64,000 nucleotides of DNA. Origin: Zingiber officinale. Lineage: Eukaryota; Streptophyta; Magnoliopsida; Zingiberales; Zingiberaceae. Made by a program: the position numbers and the translations under genes. The number at the start of each line of letters is the position of its first letter. Within the stretch, counting starts at the first letter, position 1. The DNA lies in contig NC_056002.1 of the NCBI RefSeq assembly GCF_018446385.1, positions 42,173,671-42,237,670 on the forward strand. The letters are read 5' to 3'. A model generated the notes under the pieces. That model saw only the letters and a list, made by a program, of their open reading frames with translations, searched no databases and was not told the DNA's origin. Shown piece by piece: positions 45,621-57,475 of the stretch.

Positions 45621-47205
45621 CTGCTACGTACGTACTCACGTACACTCCATGCTCGTACCCAAAAAGGGTTATGGCCGACGCTGCTGCTCTTCCTGGGAAT
45701 GGAAAGGCAGGGAGCTGCCACAGGATTGGTGGGAGACTGCAACTCAGTCGTCTTCTTCTCGTATAAACAGTAATTTTAATCGAAGAGAAAGATATGAAAT
45801 GAACTGAACTGAACTGATCGATCATGAGCAAACACAATAATAACGATAAAAGGAACAGGAACACGATTGGAGCTTGTGATTTTGTCAGGTTTGGGTCCGC
45901 CATAACCCATGCTTAATATTGATAATTCAAAGTTAAAGGAGATTAATGCACGAGCAATATACATGAAATCATTTGAGTATGAGTGGTCAGAGGTTGGTGA
46001 AAACATATGAATCCCAATCCCCAACTATAAACCCTAAAGCTATACTGAATTCATTCTTGAGTTGAAGGGGTACTGTTCTGTTTTTTTTTTTTTCCAATGT
46101 CAAAGGGCTTGTGGGATAACGAAATTTATATAGCAATTTTAATGAAAAACAACAAGATGAATTGTAAATTTTTTTAAAAATTATTATAATAATTTAATAT
46201 TTTAAATGTTTAAAATTTAATAAAGTCGTAACTACCTCTGATTCAACTCGTGTTTGAGCAATACAACTAACTCTATCAAATGTCAACTTTTGACCATGTT
46301 AAATTACTAAAATACTCTTTAGAGTTCAACCGAATGATCTCCAATTTGAACAAAATCAACTTTAGTATTTCAAATTCAGTGCTCTAAATCTATCATAAAT
46401 TTTTTAAAAAAAAAAAATGGATCGACGCATAATGAATGACCGAAATGACCTTCAACTTAAGGTACCGTGTATCCCAACTAAATGACTACAGCTATGAATA
46501 ATAACGGCAACAAATGTTGTTTTAATGATTAATAAAAAAAAAAATAGTGTTCTTTTGATGATGATCAAAAGTGCCATGTGAAGCTAATTTTCCATCGTAG
46601 TAGTTTCGTGATTATTAAATTGGCAGACATATTAGCTTGCTATTGCTGGAGATTGTAGCACTTCACAAAGCATAAATGTCATTTATCCAACAAAACATGA
46701 TTCACAACCCTTCTAACTCATCGAAAGACTTGAACCACACATGACACACCCAAAACTGAGATGATATAAATCGAGATGCTAAAGCATCATATCTCTGTTT
46801 ACCTCAGAAAACATAGCAGCCAATTAAGGATGAACACAACTAGAGTAGGATAACATCCGATCGGAGTTATAGTTCCTACAAATAGAGCTAGCACCTACTT
46901 TACTTATCCATCTGATGCTCACATGACTCACGTATAGAGCTTAAGGATAAGGTTTGATGCTCATAAGTTTGGTGCTTACTAAAGTTGCCAGTTTTTTTCC
47001 TTATATTATTATTATTTTTATTATTTTTAAATTTTTGAACATGTGGAATATTATCTCAGATTGAGCCTTGGAATGCAGTCTGTAGTTTATATTCCCAAGT
47101 CCAAGTTTCAAGTAAGGACATCCGTAATAATAAATCTATGATAATTATTGTCATATTAAAATTTCAAAATTTCATTTTAATTGTGAGAAGTCGATTCATT
47201 TACTC
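45621..47205. other. 3' flank of CYP707A and gene-free DNA
   Basis: The 3' untranslated region begins at 45621. I see no canonical AATAAA close by; AATAAT occurs at about 45836. Minus-strand frames at 45461-46024 are shadows. From 46080 on the DNA is AT-rich and no gene or element end is recognised. Confidence 0.5.
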
Positions 47206-48643
47206 CATTGTATTGGTGCAGAAAGTACCAGATCATTAAATCTGTATTTTAATAATGACAAAAGATTTAAAAATTAAGATGTCTTATTATCTAATAAGGC
47301 TGATTGAGTTTGCAGAAAAGTCCTAAGTTAGCTAAAGCAAAAGTCCTAGTGGATTCTAGGTAGATGGAAAATCCTAGGGGGTGCTAACCCTAGATGATGA
47401 AAAGTCCTAGCTGCGGTAAGACAGGTGAAAAATCCTAGGGGGCGGTATCCCTAGGTCCTAGGGGCCATAGGTGAAAAGTTTTGGTGGGTTGAGCGCTTCG
47501 GGCAAAATCCTAGAGTCAAGGACTCTAGGTTGAAATTCTAGTGGTCGCGGACCGGATGGAAGATGGAAGTCTAGGCGAGTCGTGGAGCGGACGTCCAGCA
47601 TGAAAATCAGAAGTTCGAGCGCTGAGCAAAAATCCAGTTGGTTTGGAGGACCAGTCTGACAACAGGTAACTTCTCTTAAGAGAAGTAGATGAGGAGGCGT
47701 TCCCCTGTGAGGAAACAGTAGGCGTCGGTTCGACCTAGGGTTTCTAGAGGAAATCCTAAATCAGAATCGAACAGTCCAAAGGCTATCGAAGTTATTTATT
47801 TACATATTATCTGCTATGTGCTAACTCTCTTTTGCAAGAGACTAATACTTTGTGCAGGGTTAGATTCGACTAGGATCGGTCGATCGAACCTGCGATCGGT
47901 CGACCGAACCTCCCAGCAAACAAAGTTGATTTCCAACCAGCTCACCGAATTCGTCCGAGGAATCGGTCCACCGAACCTCAGGATCGGTCGATCGAACCGA
48001 GGATAAGCGGTGACGTGATCGAGCCGAGTTGATCGGACCAAATAAGCTGGGGATCAGTTGACTGAGCAGTAAGATCGGTCGACCGAAGGAAGAAAGTATA
48101 TCCGAGCAATAGAATCGGGAGGCAAACCGATTTAGGCGGGATCAATCGACTGATCAAGATGATCGGTCAACCGATCGACAACAGGTCAAAATTGATCCCG
48201 AGATCAAGAAATCTGGATCAGGTTAAGCTTGGTTATAAAGGGAGGGTCGACCAGTAGCTTTGAAAACAACATACTTTTTTAGATCAAGAACAAACAACTG
48301 CGCACTCCGGCAACATCTAAACGCTACTCTAATGACTATCAAGTCAGAAGATAGATTTTATCAAGTCGTTGGTAATAAGTTGTATTTCATATCTGTAAAG
48401 TTTCATACTTATATTATTCTTTTGTAAAGTTTTCTGAACTGATAGTGAATTGTTCAACGAAAGCGATCAACGATTACAGGCCTTGGAGTAGGGGTCGCCA
48501 CATGCTCCGAACCAAGTAAAAGAAGCATTACTTGCCTTTTCATTCTTTATTATGCTGCTTATTCTGTTTGTTTTACGAAATGAGTGAAAAAGCAACGCGT
48601 TCTATTCACCCCCCCTCTAGCACGTCTACGATCTTACACATTG
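47206..48643 (+). mobile_element. Solo Copia-type LTR with target duplication
   Basis: LTR 47211-48638 (1428 bp) between perfect CATTG copies at 47206-47210 and 48639-48643. It starts TATTGGTGCA (the family start is TGTTGGTGCA, so the terminal G has mutated to A) and ends CTTACA. Order inside: CCTAGG-type modules (47330-47540), GATCGGTCGACCGAAC repeats (47873-48180), TATA box TATAAAG (48234-48240), then the conserved 3' block with GGAGTAGGGGTCGCCAC, CGAACCAAGTAAAAG and CTATTCACCCCCCCTCTAG. No internal region remains, so LTR-LTR recombination removed it. Confidence 0.85.
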
Positions 48644-49664
48644 TTCCTGTTCGAAAGCGTGAAATTGGAAAGTTGGGGAGGTGACTGTTCTGTTGACTGG
48701 ATGAAGTCCTCGCTCCTCTCTGCAAAATAAAATCAAACTAGGGAAGGGGTTCCTGTCATTGGTCCTCCGACGCTCAAGTTAGAAACAAAAGAAGAGAAAG
48801 TAAAATCACTAGGGACCGAGATCAATCTTGCATTTTTTTATACCTATCATACTCTTTTATACATATTTTGGTGACCCTTCATATATCTCTGTTTAATGAT
48901 ATTAATTGTAGACAGAATGCATCTTTATCTTGGCCTCTCCACATTCAATGATAGATGGAGTGTTCTCTTTTATTTTCTCTTCCTTTTATTAAGTATTCGT
49001 CTTTTCCTTTTTTATTATATCAGTCCATTACACTGTCACTGACATACCCCAAGTCGAACAAGTGGCCCGCTCAACCCACTATACTGCTGATTGGTCTAAT
49101 CATACATTATTTCATCCAGATGGCTGATTAGACAGTAGTTCCTACGATCGGCCTATGTATCCTCCTCTCGCTCGGGCAATGCGATTGAGCCTCTGAGCCA
49201 TGACGTTGACCGTTTTGACTTTGACGTCCACTGTAGCCGTTGACCCGTGCCAGATGGGCTCCTCCTTACCACCGCATCACCCATCATGTGTCTAATACCT
49301 GTATATCTATATTTACATCTCTCTATATTCGTAAGACCAACATTAAGAGCTATTAAAATAATGATTTTTTTAAAAATCTCACTCCTTTAAAAAAATATCT
49401 CTCTACTATCATAAATATGTCTAATAACTTTTTAAAATCTCATTTACAATTTACTTATTTTTATTTATAATTTTCACTCATCTTTATATATAATTTCATT
49501 TACAATATATAATATCAATTAATATTTTAATTTAATATTTATAATTATGTTAATATTTTAAATTCTATACATTTATTTATGTAATAATAATAATTTAATA
49601 TAAATAAATAAATATTTTAAAAAATATAAATAAATAAAAATTATAAAAAAACATTAAATAGGGC
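48644..49664. other. Gene-free DNA with retroelement fragments
   Basis: 48760-49310 looks like an old gypsy LTR piece (CGACGCTCAAG, ACCGAGATCAATCTTGCAT, then GACGTTGACCGTTTTGAC), and a similar piece stands at 26130-26220. The last 350 bp is very AT-rich. No gene. Confidence 0.4.
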
Positions 49665-50243
49665 AGTGGAACTAGAGCTGTCAGACGGGCCAACCCGTGG
49701 CGGGGCGGGTTGGTCCGTGGCGGGCTAACCATTTGGCTTGGCGGGGCGGGGCGGGTCAACCCGCCAACTTGGCGGGTTGGAAAATTTCCAACCCAACCCA
49801 ACCCAACCCATTCTAAGGCGGGTTACGGATTTGGCGGGCCAACCCGCGGGCCCATCAAAAATTTTTTAAAAAAATTAAAAAATATTTCATATCTTCAACA
49901 TTTTACTTCGAAAAAGTTTTCTACAATTAAATGTATACATAAATATGTATTTTAAATATAAATGAACACAAACGAGTACTTATATTGGATGAAAAGTACT
50001 ATTTTTATTTCAAAATTATAACAAAGAAAGATAATAAATTGGCTTAAAACTTAGCTTACATGTGTTTTTCAACCCGCGAGCCAACCCAAGCCCGAGCGGG
50101 CCGACCCGCGCGGGTCGCAGGCCTAGATGGGTCGGCCCACGGTGGACTTGGGTTGATAAAATTTCAACGTAACCTGCTTAAATTGTTTGGCGGGATGAGT
50201 CAACCCGACGGGCCCAACCTAAATTGACGGCTCTAAGTGGAAC
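49665..50243. mobile_element. Non-autonomous hAT element (MITE) with 8-bp duplication
   Basis: The body is 49673-50235 (563 bp). Ends TAGAGCTGTCA and TTGACGGCTCTA are imperfect inverted repeats. The 8-mer AGTGGAAC is present on both sides (49665-49672 and 50236-50243), the duplication length of hAT elements. Both subterminal parts are packed with CCAACCC / GGGTTGG / GGCGGG motifs, while the middle is AT-rich. No transposase. Confidence 0.88.
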
Positions 50244-53200
50244 CCATCGTGCGTCAAAGAGAAAGAATATAAACCCTCTTTACAAATTTTTTTTGTAATA
50301 TAAATCCGGTTATAAAATTTTGGGACCAAATTGTAGAATAAATTATAAACTTCACCCATGTAATGGGGATGGGGTTTATAATAGAAAGTTTATAGTATAA
50401 ATCTGATGCTATAAACGTGTATTACCCATTTTTTATTGAAAGAAAAAAATAATTTAACAAAAATGAATTGAATAAAGATTAATCAATTGAAATTTTGGAA
50501 GAAAATAAAAAAAAGATTAACGTATTGATTTATATAGAATATCTATAAAAAAATCATTGAAATAAAATATTTAAAATGACTTTATTAATCATCAGGTATC
50601 ATCTTACCTAAAAACTACGTATTGAACAAAAAAATATCGTATACATTTAAGAAAAAAAAAATATATTATATTAAAGAATAAGCAAATTAAATTGAAATCG
50701 AATTTTCATTTTCCTACACTGATTTATAATTAAAATAAAATTCTATTAAAAATAAAAAAAATAAATTTAGAGTATGATTAAAAGAATTTATGAAAAACTA
50801 TGTCAATTTGAGTATTTTGTCTTATCTGATTTTGGGATTGCTTTCTCTTTGACTTTTTGTCTTTATTATTGTTGCTTTTTTTTTTTTTATGAAGAGTTGA
50901 AAAATGAATCCTCCTCGTGAGTAGTCTTCTCGACTTTAATTGGTCAAAACTTAAATATAGATATTTTTTATATGATAGATTACTTGAAGCACACCGCTAG
51001 CTTTGAAAAAAGATCCTCAATTAAGCCCCATATTATTTTTTGAATGTCTTAAAATATTCACAACTCACTCCTATTATAATATTCATCATCTCATTAAAAA
51101 TATATAATCCATATTCATATATTTATTATAACAATATATCTCTTTCACTCATATTTATTTTAACATTAATACTCATTATCTATAGGTCCACAATACACTC
51201 AATTATCTTAAAATTATATTATATTAAATAAATATATTTAAAATATATTTAAAAATATTTAAGTTATTATTATTATTTTAATAATAATGTTATATTTTAA
51301 AAAATAATTTTAAAATCAAATAGTTACCTTTAAAAAAAAATGGGAAAAGGATCAACATCGTTCATCCCTCTCAACATTCTCCTCTTTCTCTTAGTAGTAT
51401 TATAATATCCCCTTACAATAAAAAAATGTTAAATACAAATTTTAATACCATTTAATATTTTATTATGGATGCTCTGAATCACACTCTCGTCACAACTGAC
51501 GTGTAAATGCTCAACTAGCAACTTTAAAATATCTTTCGAATTTTCAAGATGAACCAATGAGGTCTTCTTTTTCTCACATCCGCTCTTTTTTTAATCTATA
51601 GAAAATATTTTTAATTTTAAAAAAATTAATTTAGTTTTTGTAATTTATTTAGACTAAAGCTTTGTTATTTTTGGATAACTAAGATTTTAAATGAAAAAGC
51701 AACAACACATTTACAGATATAAAAACTATACAATCAATTAAAAATAAATAAATAAGATTTAATTTTACACACACACATATTGATTGATTAACATTTTTAA
51801 ACAATTTAAAAAGTTAATGGATGATAAGTTTAGGATGGAAAATATATTAGCTTAATGAAACTCCAAAATTAAGTCTAAATAATTTTTCATTTTTTTAATT
51901 CTTGCTTCTAAATTATTACGTGAAATTATTTTAGGTTTGGAAAAGAAACAGTTCTAATAATAAGTAGATCATCGAAATAAAAATCGGACCATCTATTCTT
52001 TAATCTCCTTAAATACTTTACACGCATGAATGAATAATTAAATAGATTCTCTAGAATTACAATAGGTGTTCTATATTTCTCTTTTCTTGACACTTATCAT
52101 TTTAATTGCTTAACCGTTTATTTTCGGTTGCTATCTAGATACTCCGTAATTATAATTCATGCTAGTTTTCATATATTTGTAATTATAAAATGAATAATAT
52201 GTTCATAGACACCACGTAGCCAGTCCCATCGTAATCCGTTAAAAGTGATAATTTTGTATTACTATGATGATGATTTATTGTATAATGTTATTGATATGTA
52301 ATTTCAAAATTTAAATGATTATTTATCAAAGGAAGATTCTTTTTGTTTGTATCCACAAAATTTATTTTTGGCATTTGATAAGAAAAATTTGATAAAATTA
52401 GTTAAGTTTTATCCATAAAATTTCTCAAGATTTGATCTCCATATATTTATATAATAATAATTAAGTATTATCCCACTAGATAATCATGAGGAAACTGGCG
52501 GCCGCTCCCTCAGGCCGGCAGTGAGGAGGCTGGCCGGCCATCGAGTGATGAGGCTGGCCTGCTGCTGAAGTTGTAGTTTATGCCTCGGCATGGTCATATT
52601 TCTGGTTTGAAATAAGGCTTATTGATGGGTGGATGATGAAAATTATCATTCGTGCATGATTTATCTGATAGTAAAAGATATACTAAGTAGTTATTTATCT
52701 CACAGTTATTTTTATTATCTGCTTTCTTCCTATTCAGTTGTTCGGATGGAGGTTGTTTTGCGGCAATTGATTTTGCTTTTTCTTCAATTGGAGAAGTGTG
52801 GGAAAGTACAAGGGGAGGACATAAAAGTGTTGTTATTTGGAGGTGATTGAGTGTGGGGTGTTGAGTAAGCTTCAGTTCGCTGAGATGTGATTTGGTCAGT
52901 GTCTGATAGGCATAAATAGTCAAAATTTATTTCCCATTAGGAAGCCTTAAAGTGACATATCCATCCATTCTTCAATAGTGCATTTTTTTTATATTCATTT
53001 AGTTTATTAAAAATATTTATTTGTGCACCCTTATATTTGATGGTTGACTTTATAATGTTATTTGTGCATGTCTCATTTTAACATGGACTTAAAGTATTTG
53101 GAGACACTCATTTTTATTCACCTATTTTAGATATATCTATACTCATTACTATAATATTACTTATTGTTATATAAATTTAGTAACAATTAATTATGTTATT

Positions 53201-53300
53201 GTTGTTGATGAGATACTCGCTTTTATTTGTAATAGTTTTCATTAATATGTTAATAAATTAAAAATAGAAAAAAAAATATAGAAAGAAATGTGTTAGATGT
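50244..53300. other. AT-rich gene-free DNA
   Basis: 3 kb of AT-rich sequence with no supported gene. An isolated GC-rich patch at 52494-52565 contains GCGGCCGC and GGCCGGCC and stands out from its surroundings; it may be a scrap of one of the GGCCGGCC-containing LTRs. The frame at 51040-51231 is low-complexity. Confidence 0.45.
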
Positions 53301-53309
53301 ATAAAAAAT

Positions 53310-55390
53310 CTTAATCGAATGTCGAGGTTTAACTGATGAGTTTAAATTTGGTTTGGAACAATGTTTGGATTTTCCTTGTAGTAATGTTGAGTTAGGGATG
53401 GGGATACAATAGGTGTCCATGTAAAAAGTGTCACAATTATAAATTTTTACAGTTTAATAAAATTCAAGAATATCCTTGTAGATTTAGCTTTATCATGAAT
53501 TATTATAATTGGACATATCATGATAAACCGTCTACATCTAATGAGGATTATGGATGAAACATACAAGTCTTAGTTAATAGGGATCAAAATTATTATAATT
53601 AATTAAATCTATATCATAAGATGATAATTGATGCAGTATGTTAGAATTTAATTCCCGAACCGAGTGATGCAAGTTGTAGTTGTCTTCCAATATTTGAACA
53701 AAAGTTTACTACTTATACATCACCATTGAAGGTTGGAGGAGGTAGAAGTATGAAGTATTGATAAAAATGCAAATAATGAAGCATATCTCCAATTTAAAGA
53801 AGTGTTAAGTGCTATAGATGAACCAGTGTAGGCTTGTTGTAATAGTCACACTAAATTATCACTCACTGTAAGATTGTTGAATATCAATGCAAATCATAAT
53901 GTGTCTAAAGATTGTTTTAATAATTTTGTTCAAGTTATTAAAGATGTATTGTTACGTAACCACATAATACCCAATGATTTTTATGGTATGAAAAAACTTA
54001 TGAAAGAATTAGATTTTTTGGTGGAAAAAATTGAAATTTATAGAGATAGTTGTATGCTTTATTGGGGAGATGATGAAGAAGCAAATGTTTATAATTTTGT
54101 AATCAGTCTAGGTACAAGAGCACCAAAAGGAGTCAACAACGACACAAATCATATACTCAATTATTTTATTTGCCTTTAACTCTTAGGTTACAAAAATTTT
54201 ATGCATCAAAGACCACTGCTGAATACATGACTTAGCATGTAAATCATCAAACAAAAAAGGGGCTAATATATCATCCATCAGATGTAAAGGCGTGAAAAAG
54301 TTTTGATAAAACATATCCTAAATTTGTGAAGGGGACTTGAAACATTAGGTTAGGTTTCTGTATTGATAGATTTGCTCCATTTGCCAAATTAGGAAGAAAT
54401 TATTCTTGTTGGACAATTAGCTTAACTCTGTATAATATTTTTCCTAAAATATACATGAAAACACCGTATATGTTTTTAACATTGATTGTTTCTAGCCCAC
54501 ACAATTTGAAGAAGTTATTAGATATTTATATGCAACCATTGATTGCATAGCTAAAACAGCTATGAGATGAAAGTATTCCTACATATCATATTCATACTAA
54601 TCAGATGTTTGCAATGAAGGTTGTTTTTCTTTCAACCATAAATAACTTTCTGGCTTATGACATGTAATCGGGATGAAGCACTGCTGGGATCTTAGGATTT
54701 ACAATATGAATGGAGAGAACAAAATCAATCAGATTGAAACATGGGATGAAGTCGAGTTATTTTGATTATCATAGATAATTTGCCCCACCAAATCATATTT
54801 TCAGAAGGAATAAGGATTAATTCACTAAGAATAGAATCGAAAGAACATATCCTCCATTGAGATTAACATGTGAATATATTTGGTACATAGTTCTTAACTT
54901 TTCATCTGTAATTGAAGAGCTATATGGTACAACATATGAATATGAAAGTACATATAAATAGACTAAATAGGATATATTTTAGGATTTACCTTATTGGAAA
55001 AATCATTTGATTCATCATAATCTCTATATAATGCATATTGAGAAAATATTTTTGATAATTTGATAAATACAGCGATGGATATTGCCAAAAAAAATAAAAT
55101 GCAATCTAAATATAAGAAAAGATATACAATTCATTTGTAAAAGACCCACTCTTAATGTCAATGAAAGTCGTACGGGATCAAAGACAGAGGTAATTTATAC
55201 ATTGAATAAGGATTAGAGACGTGTTGTTTGTGAGTGATTGAAATAATTGAGATTTCCAAATGGTTGTCTCTAATCTTAGGGCATATGTTGATGAAGGAAT
55301 GAGAATTAATTGGTTTGAAAAGTTATGACTATTATATATTCATGGAAAGATTCATTCTTATTACTTTTAAGGAACTCTTACCAAATTTTA
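53310..55390 (+). pseudogene. Dead CACTA (En/Spm) transposase, TNP2 type
   Basis: Reading across stops and frameshifts gives the CACTA transposase in order. First the transposase-associated domain near 53400-53600 (RCPCKKCHNYK, a Cys pair, then FIMNYYNWTYHDK). Then the one long open piece at 53874-54179 (MLNINANHNVS, KEKIEIY..SCMLYWGDDEEA as a family-typical CMLYW block). Then the TNP2 core at 54180-55100 (LPLTLRLQKFYASK, FLAYDM, STAGILGF, RLKHGMKSSYF, DLPYWKNHLIHHNL..MHIEKIF). More than ten stops, so long inactive. It need not belong to the CACTA end at 2213. Confidence 0.75.
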
Positions 55391-57339
55391 TATGGGGTGT
55401 GATGTGGGTTAGGTTTCATGGATCCCTGACAAGGAAGGGAAAGAAGTTAACCAAGTGGAGGAGATAGATCAATATCGGCCGGGATATACCTCAAAGGAGG
55501 TAGACCAATATCGGTCAGGATATACCTCAAAGGAGGTAGGCCAATATCGATTGGCATATACCTCAAAGGAGGTAGGCCAATATTGATAGCGGTATACCTC
55601 AAGAGAGGTAGACAAACATCGGCCGGGATATACTTTCAGATAAGCAGGCTAGTATCGATCGAGATATACCTCAAGGGAGGTAGACAAACATTGGCCGGGA
55701 TATACTTTCAGATAAGCAGGCTAGTATCGATCGAGATATACCTTCAGGGAAGAAGACAAATATCGATCGGGATATACTTCCGAGTGAGTAGACCAGTGTC
55801 AACCGAGACATACCTTTAAGAAGGAAAGGTAGACAAACATCGGCCGGGATATACTTTCAAATAAGCAGGCTAGTATCGATCGAGATATACCTCAAGGGAG
55901 GTAGACAAACATCGGCCGGGATATACTTTCAGATAAGCAGGCTAGTATCGATCGAGATATACCTTCAGGGAAGAAGACAAATATCGACCGGGATATACTT
56001 CCGAGTGAGTAGACCAGTGTCAACCGAGACATACCTTTAAGAAGGAAAGCCAATATCGGCCGGGATATATCTCAAAGGAGGTAGACCAATATCGGTCGGG
56101 ATATACCTCAAAGGAGGTAGGCCAATATCGATTGACATATACCTCAAAGGAGGTAGGCCAATATTGATAGGGGTATACCTCAAGGGAGGTAGACAAACAT
56201 CGGTCGGGATATACTTCCAAATAAGCAGGCTAGTATCGACCGAGATATACCTTCAGGGAAGAAGATAAATATCGGCCGGGATATACTTCCGAGTGAGGAG
56301 ACTAGGGTCAACCGAGACATATCTTTAAGAAGGAAAGCCAATATCGGCCGGGATATACTTCCGAGTGAGTAGACTGGTATCGACCGAGACATGCCTTTAA
56401 GAAGGAAAGTCAATACCGACCGGGTTGATTAATATCTTGAAATGATACTTGATAAAATTTAGCCCAGGGCTAGCTAGAATAATAAACATAAAGGAGCCCG
56501 GACGAGCATTGCCTCAGGAGCCTCATAAGAAGTAATAATAAGTGATCAAATCTAATTAAGCTCAGCCTCGATCAATACAAGAAACATTAGTATATTAAGT
56601 TACCTATGATGTAGTAAAAACAGGAGGGACGAGTAGGAAAGGTAGAAATACTTTAAAAGAACTTGTGAAACAAAGGAGAAGTAATATTTCAAATAAAGCA
56701 ATGCAGGAAGATATTTGCAGTATATGATTGTATGACAGGTGTTATATGTTTTGGCGGGAAATGTGTTTTTAGACTATTTGCAGGTACTAGACGACAAAGA
56801 AGGTAAATCTGTGGTACAAAAAAGATTCCTTAAAAGTCGTTTACCACAAGTACGCAGCTTACGTCATCTCATAACAAACTCTAATAAACCGGGATCCACT
56901 TCATGACTACGGAGGTTATATGAAGTGGTATAAAAAGGGGAATCCTCTCTGTTGGCCAGGTAAGTTCACATCATTGCGCACATTCATAACCCTAATTTTC
57001 AACCACTGTTCATCTTCTGCCTCCTTCGGAGACACCAAGAGAGATTACTAACTTGAGCGTCGGAGGGCCTAGCCAGGGATTCCCACCCCGGTCTTAGGTC
57101 ACTGACGGTAGTGTTGGTTGGTCTCTTGTGCGCAGGAAGTCTTGGAAGCTCCGAATCTGGGTTTCTCTTCGATTGGATTTCTCTCTCGTCATCGGATCAT
57201 TCGCACAAGGAGGGCATTCGGTTACTCTACTTTTCCCGATCCACTTTGGATTTCTCGGATCGTTGTTCTACAGGTATTATCCTTCACCAACGGTAGGTTT
57301 TTTCTCCCGGATCTCTGTCTTGTCAAGCTTCTCTGACAG
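55391..57339 (+). repeat. 5' LTR of a Tat-type gypsy element
   Basis: The right end is fixed by the primer-binding region at 57349; the left end (TGTGATGTGGG) is an estimate. The first kilobase is a minisatellite. The last 400 bp is the pyrimidine-rich R-U5 part (CCCTAATTTTCAACCAC, CTTCGGAGACACC, TCGGAGGGCC). No 3' LTR lies inside the window. Confidence 0.6.
55445..56440. repeat. Minisatellite array inside the gypsy LTR
   Basis: About 25 units of 35-50 bp, each with the core CGGGATATACYT..AGGTAGACAAATATCGG. Several unit variants (TACCTCAAAGGAGGTAG, TACTTTCAGATAAGCAG, TACTTCCGAGTGAGTAG) alternate in blocks, and whole blocks (55600-55800 and 55830-56030) are repeated, showing higher-order duplication. 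Confidence 0.85.
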
Positions 57340-57348
57340 GATCAAATC

Positions 57349-57475
57349 TGACGCCGTCTGTGGGAAACTTCACCTGAATCTGAGACTACAAGATGGAAGA
57401 GGCCGGAAAATCAAATCTACTCACCATAAGCCATGAGTTACTCGTCTTCTTTTTTATCCATACAGTCTCTTGTTG
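57349..57475 (+). other. Primer-binding region and gag start of the Tat-type element
   Basis: TGACGCCGTCTGTGGGAAAC at 57349-57368 is the usual TGGCGCCGTCTGTGGGAA of this group with one change. An ATG at 57392 opens MEEAGKSNLLTISHELL, like the gag start of Tat elements, then runs into foreign sequence and a stop within about 35 codons. The rest of gag is gone. Confidence 0.65.

Noticed and set aside
45592..46024. Minus-strand frames downstream of CYP707A as a possible antisense gene
   Set aside because: No motif, AT-rich ends and overlap with the 3' untranslated region; nothing beyond chance length.
55445..56440. CRISPR-like look of the repeat array
   Set aside because: Units are contiguous and degenerate without unique spacers, lie inside a gypsy LTR, and the genome is a plant.
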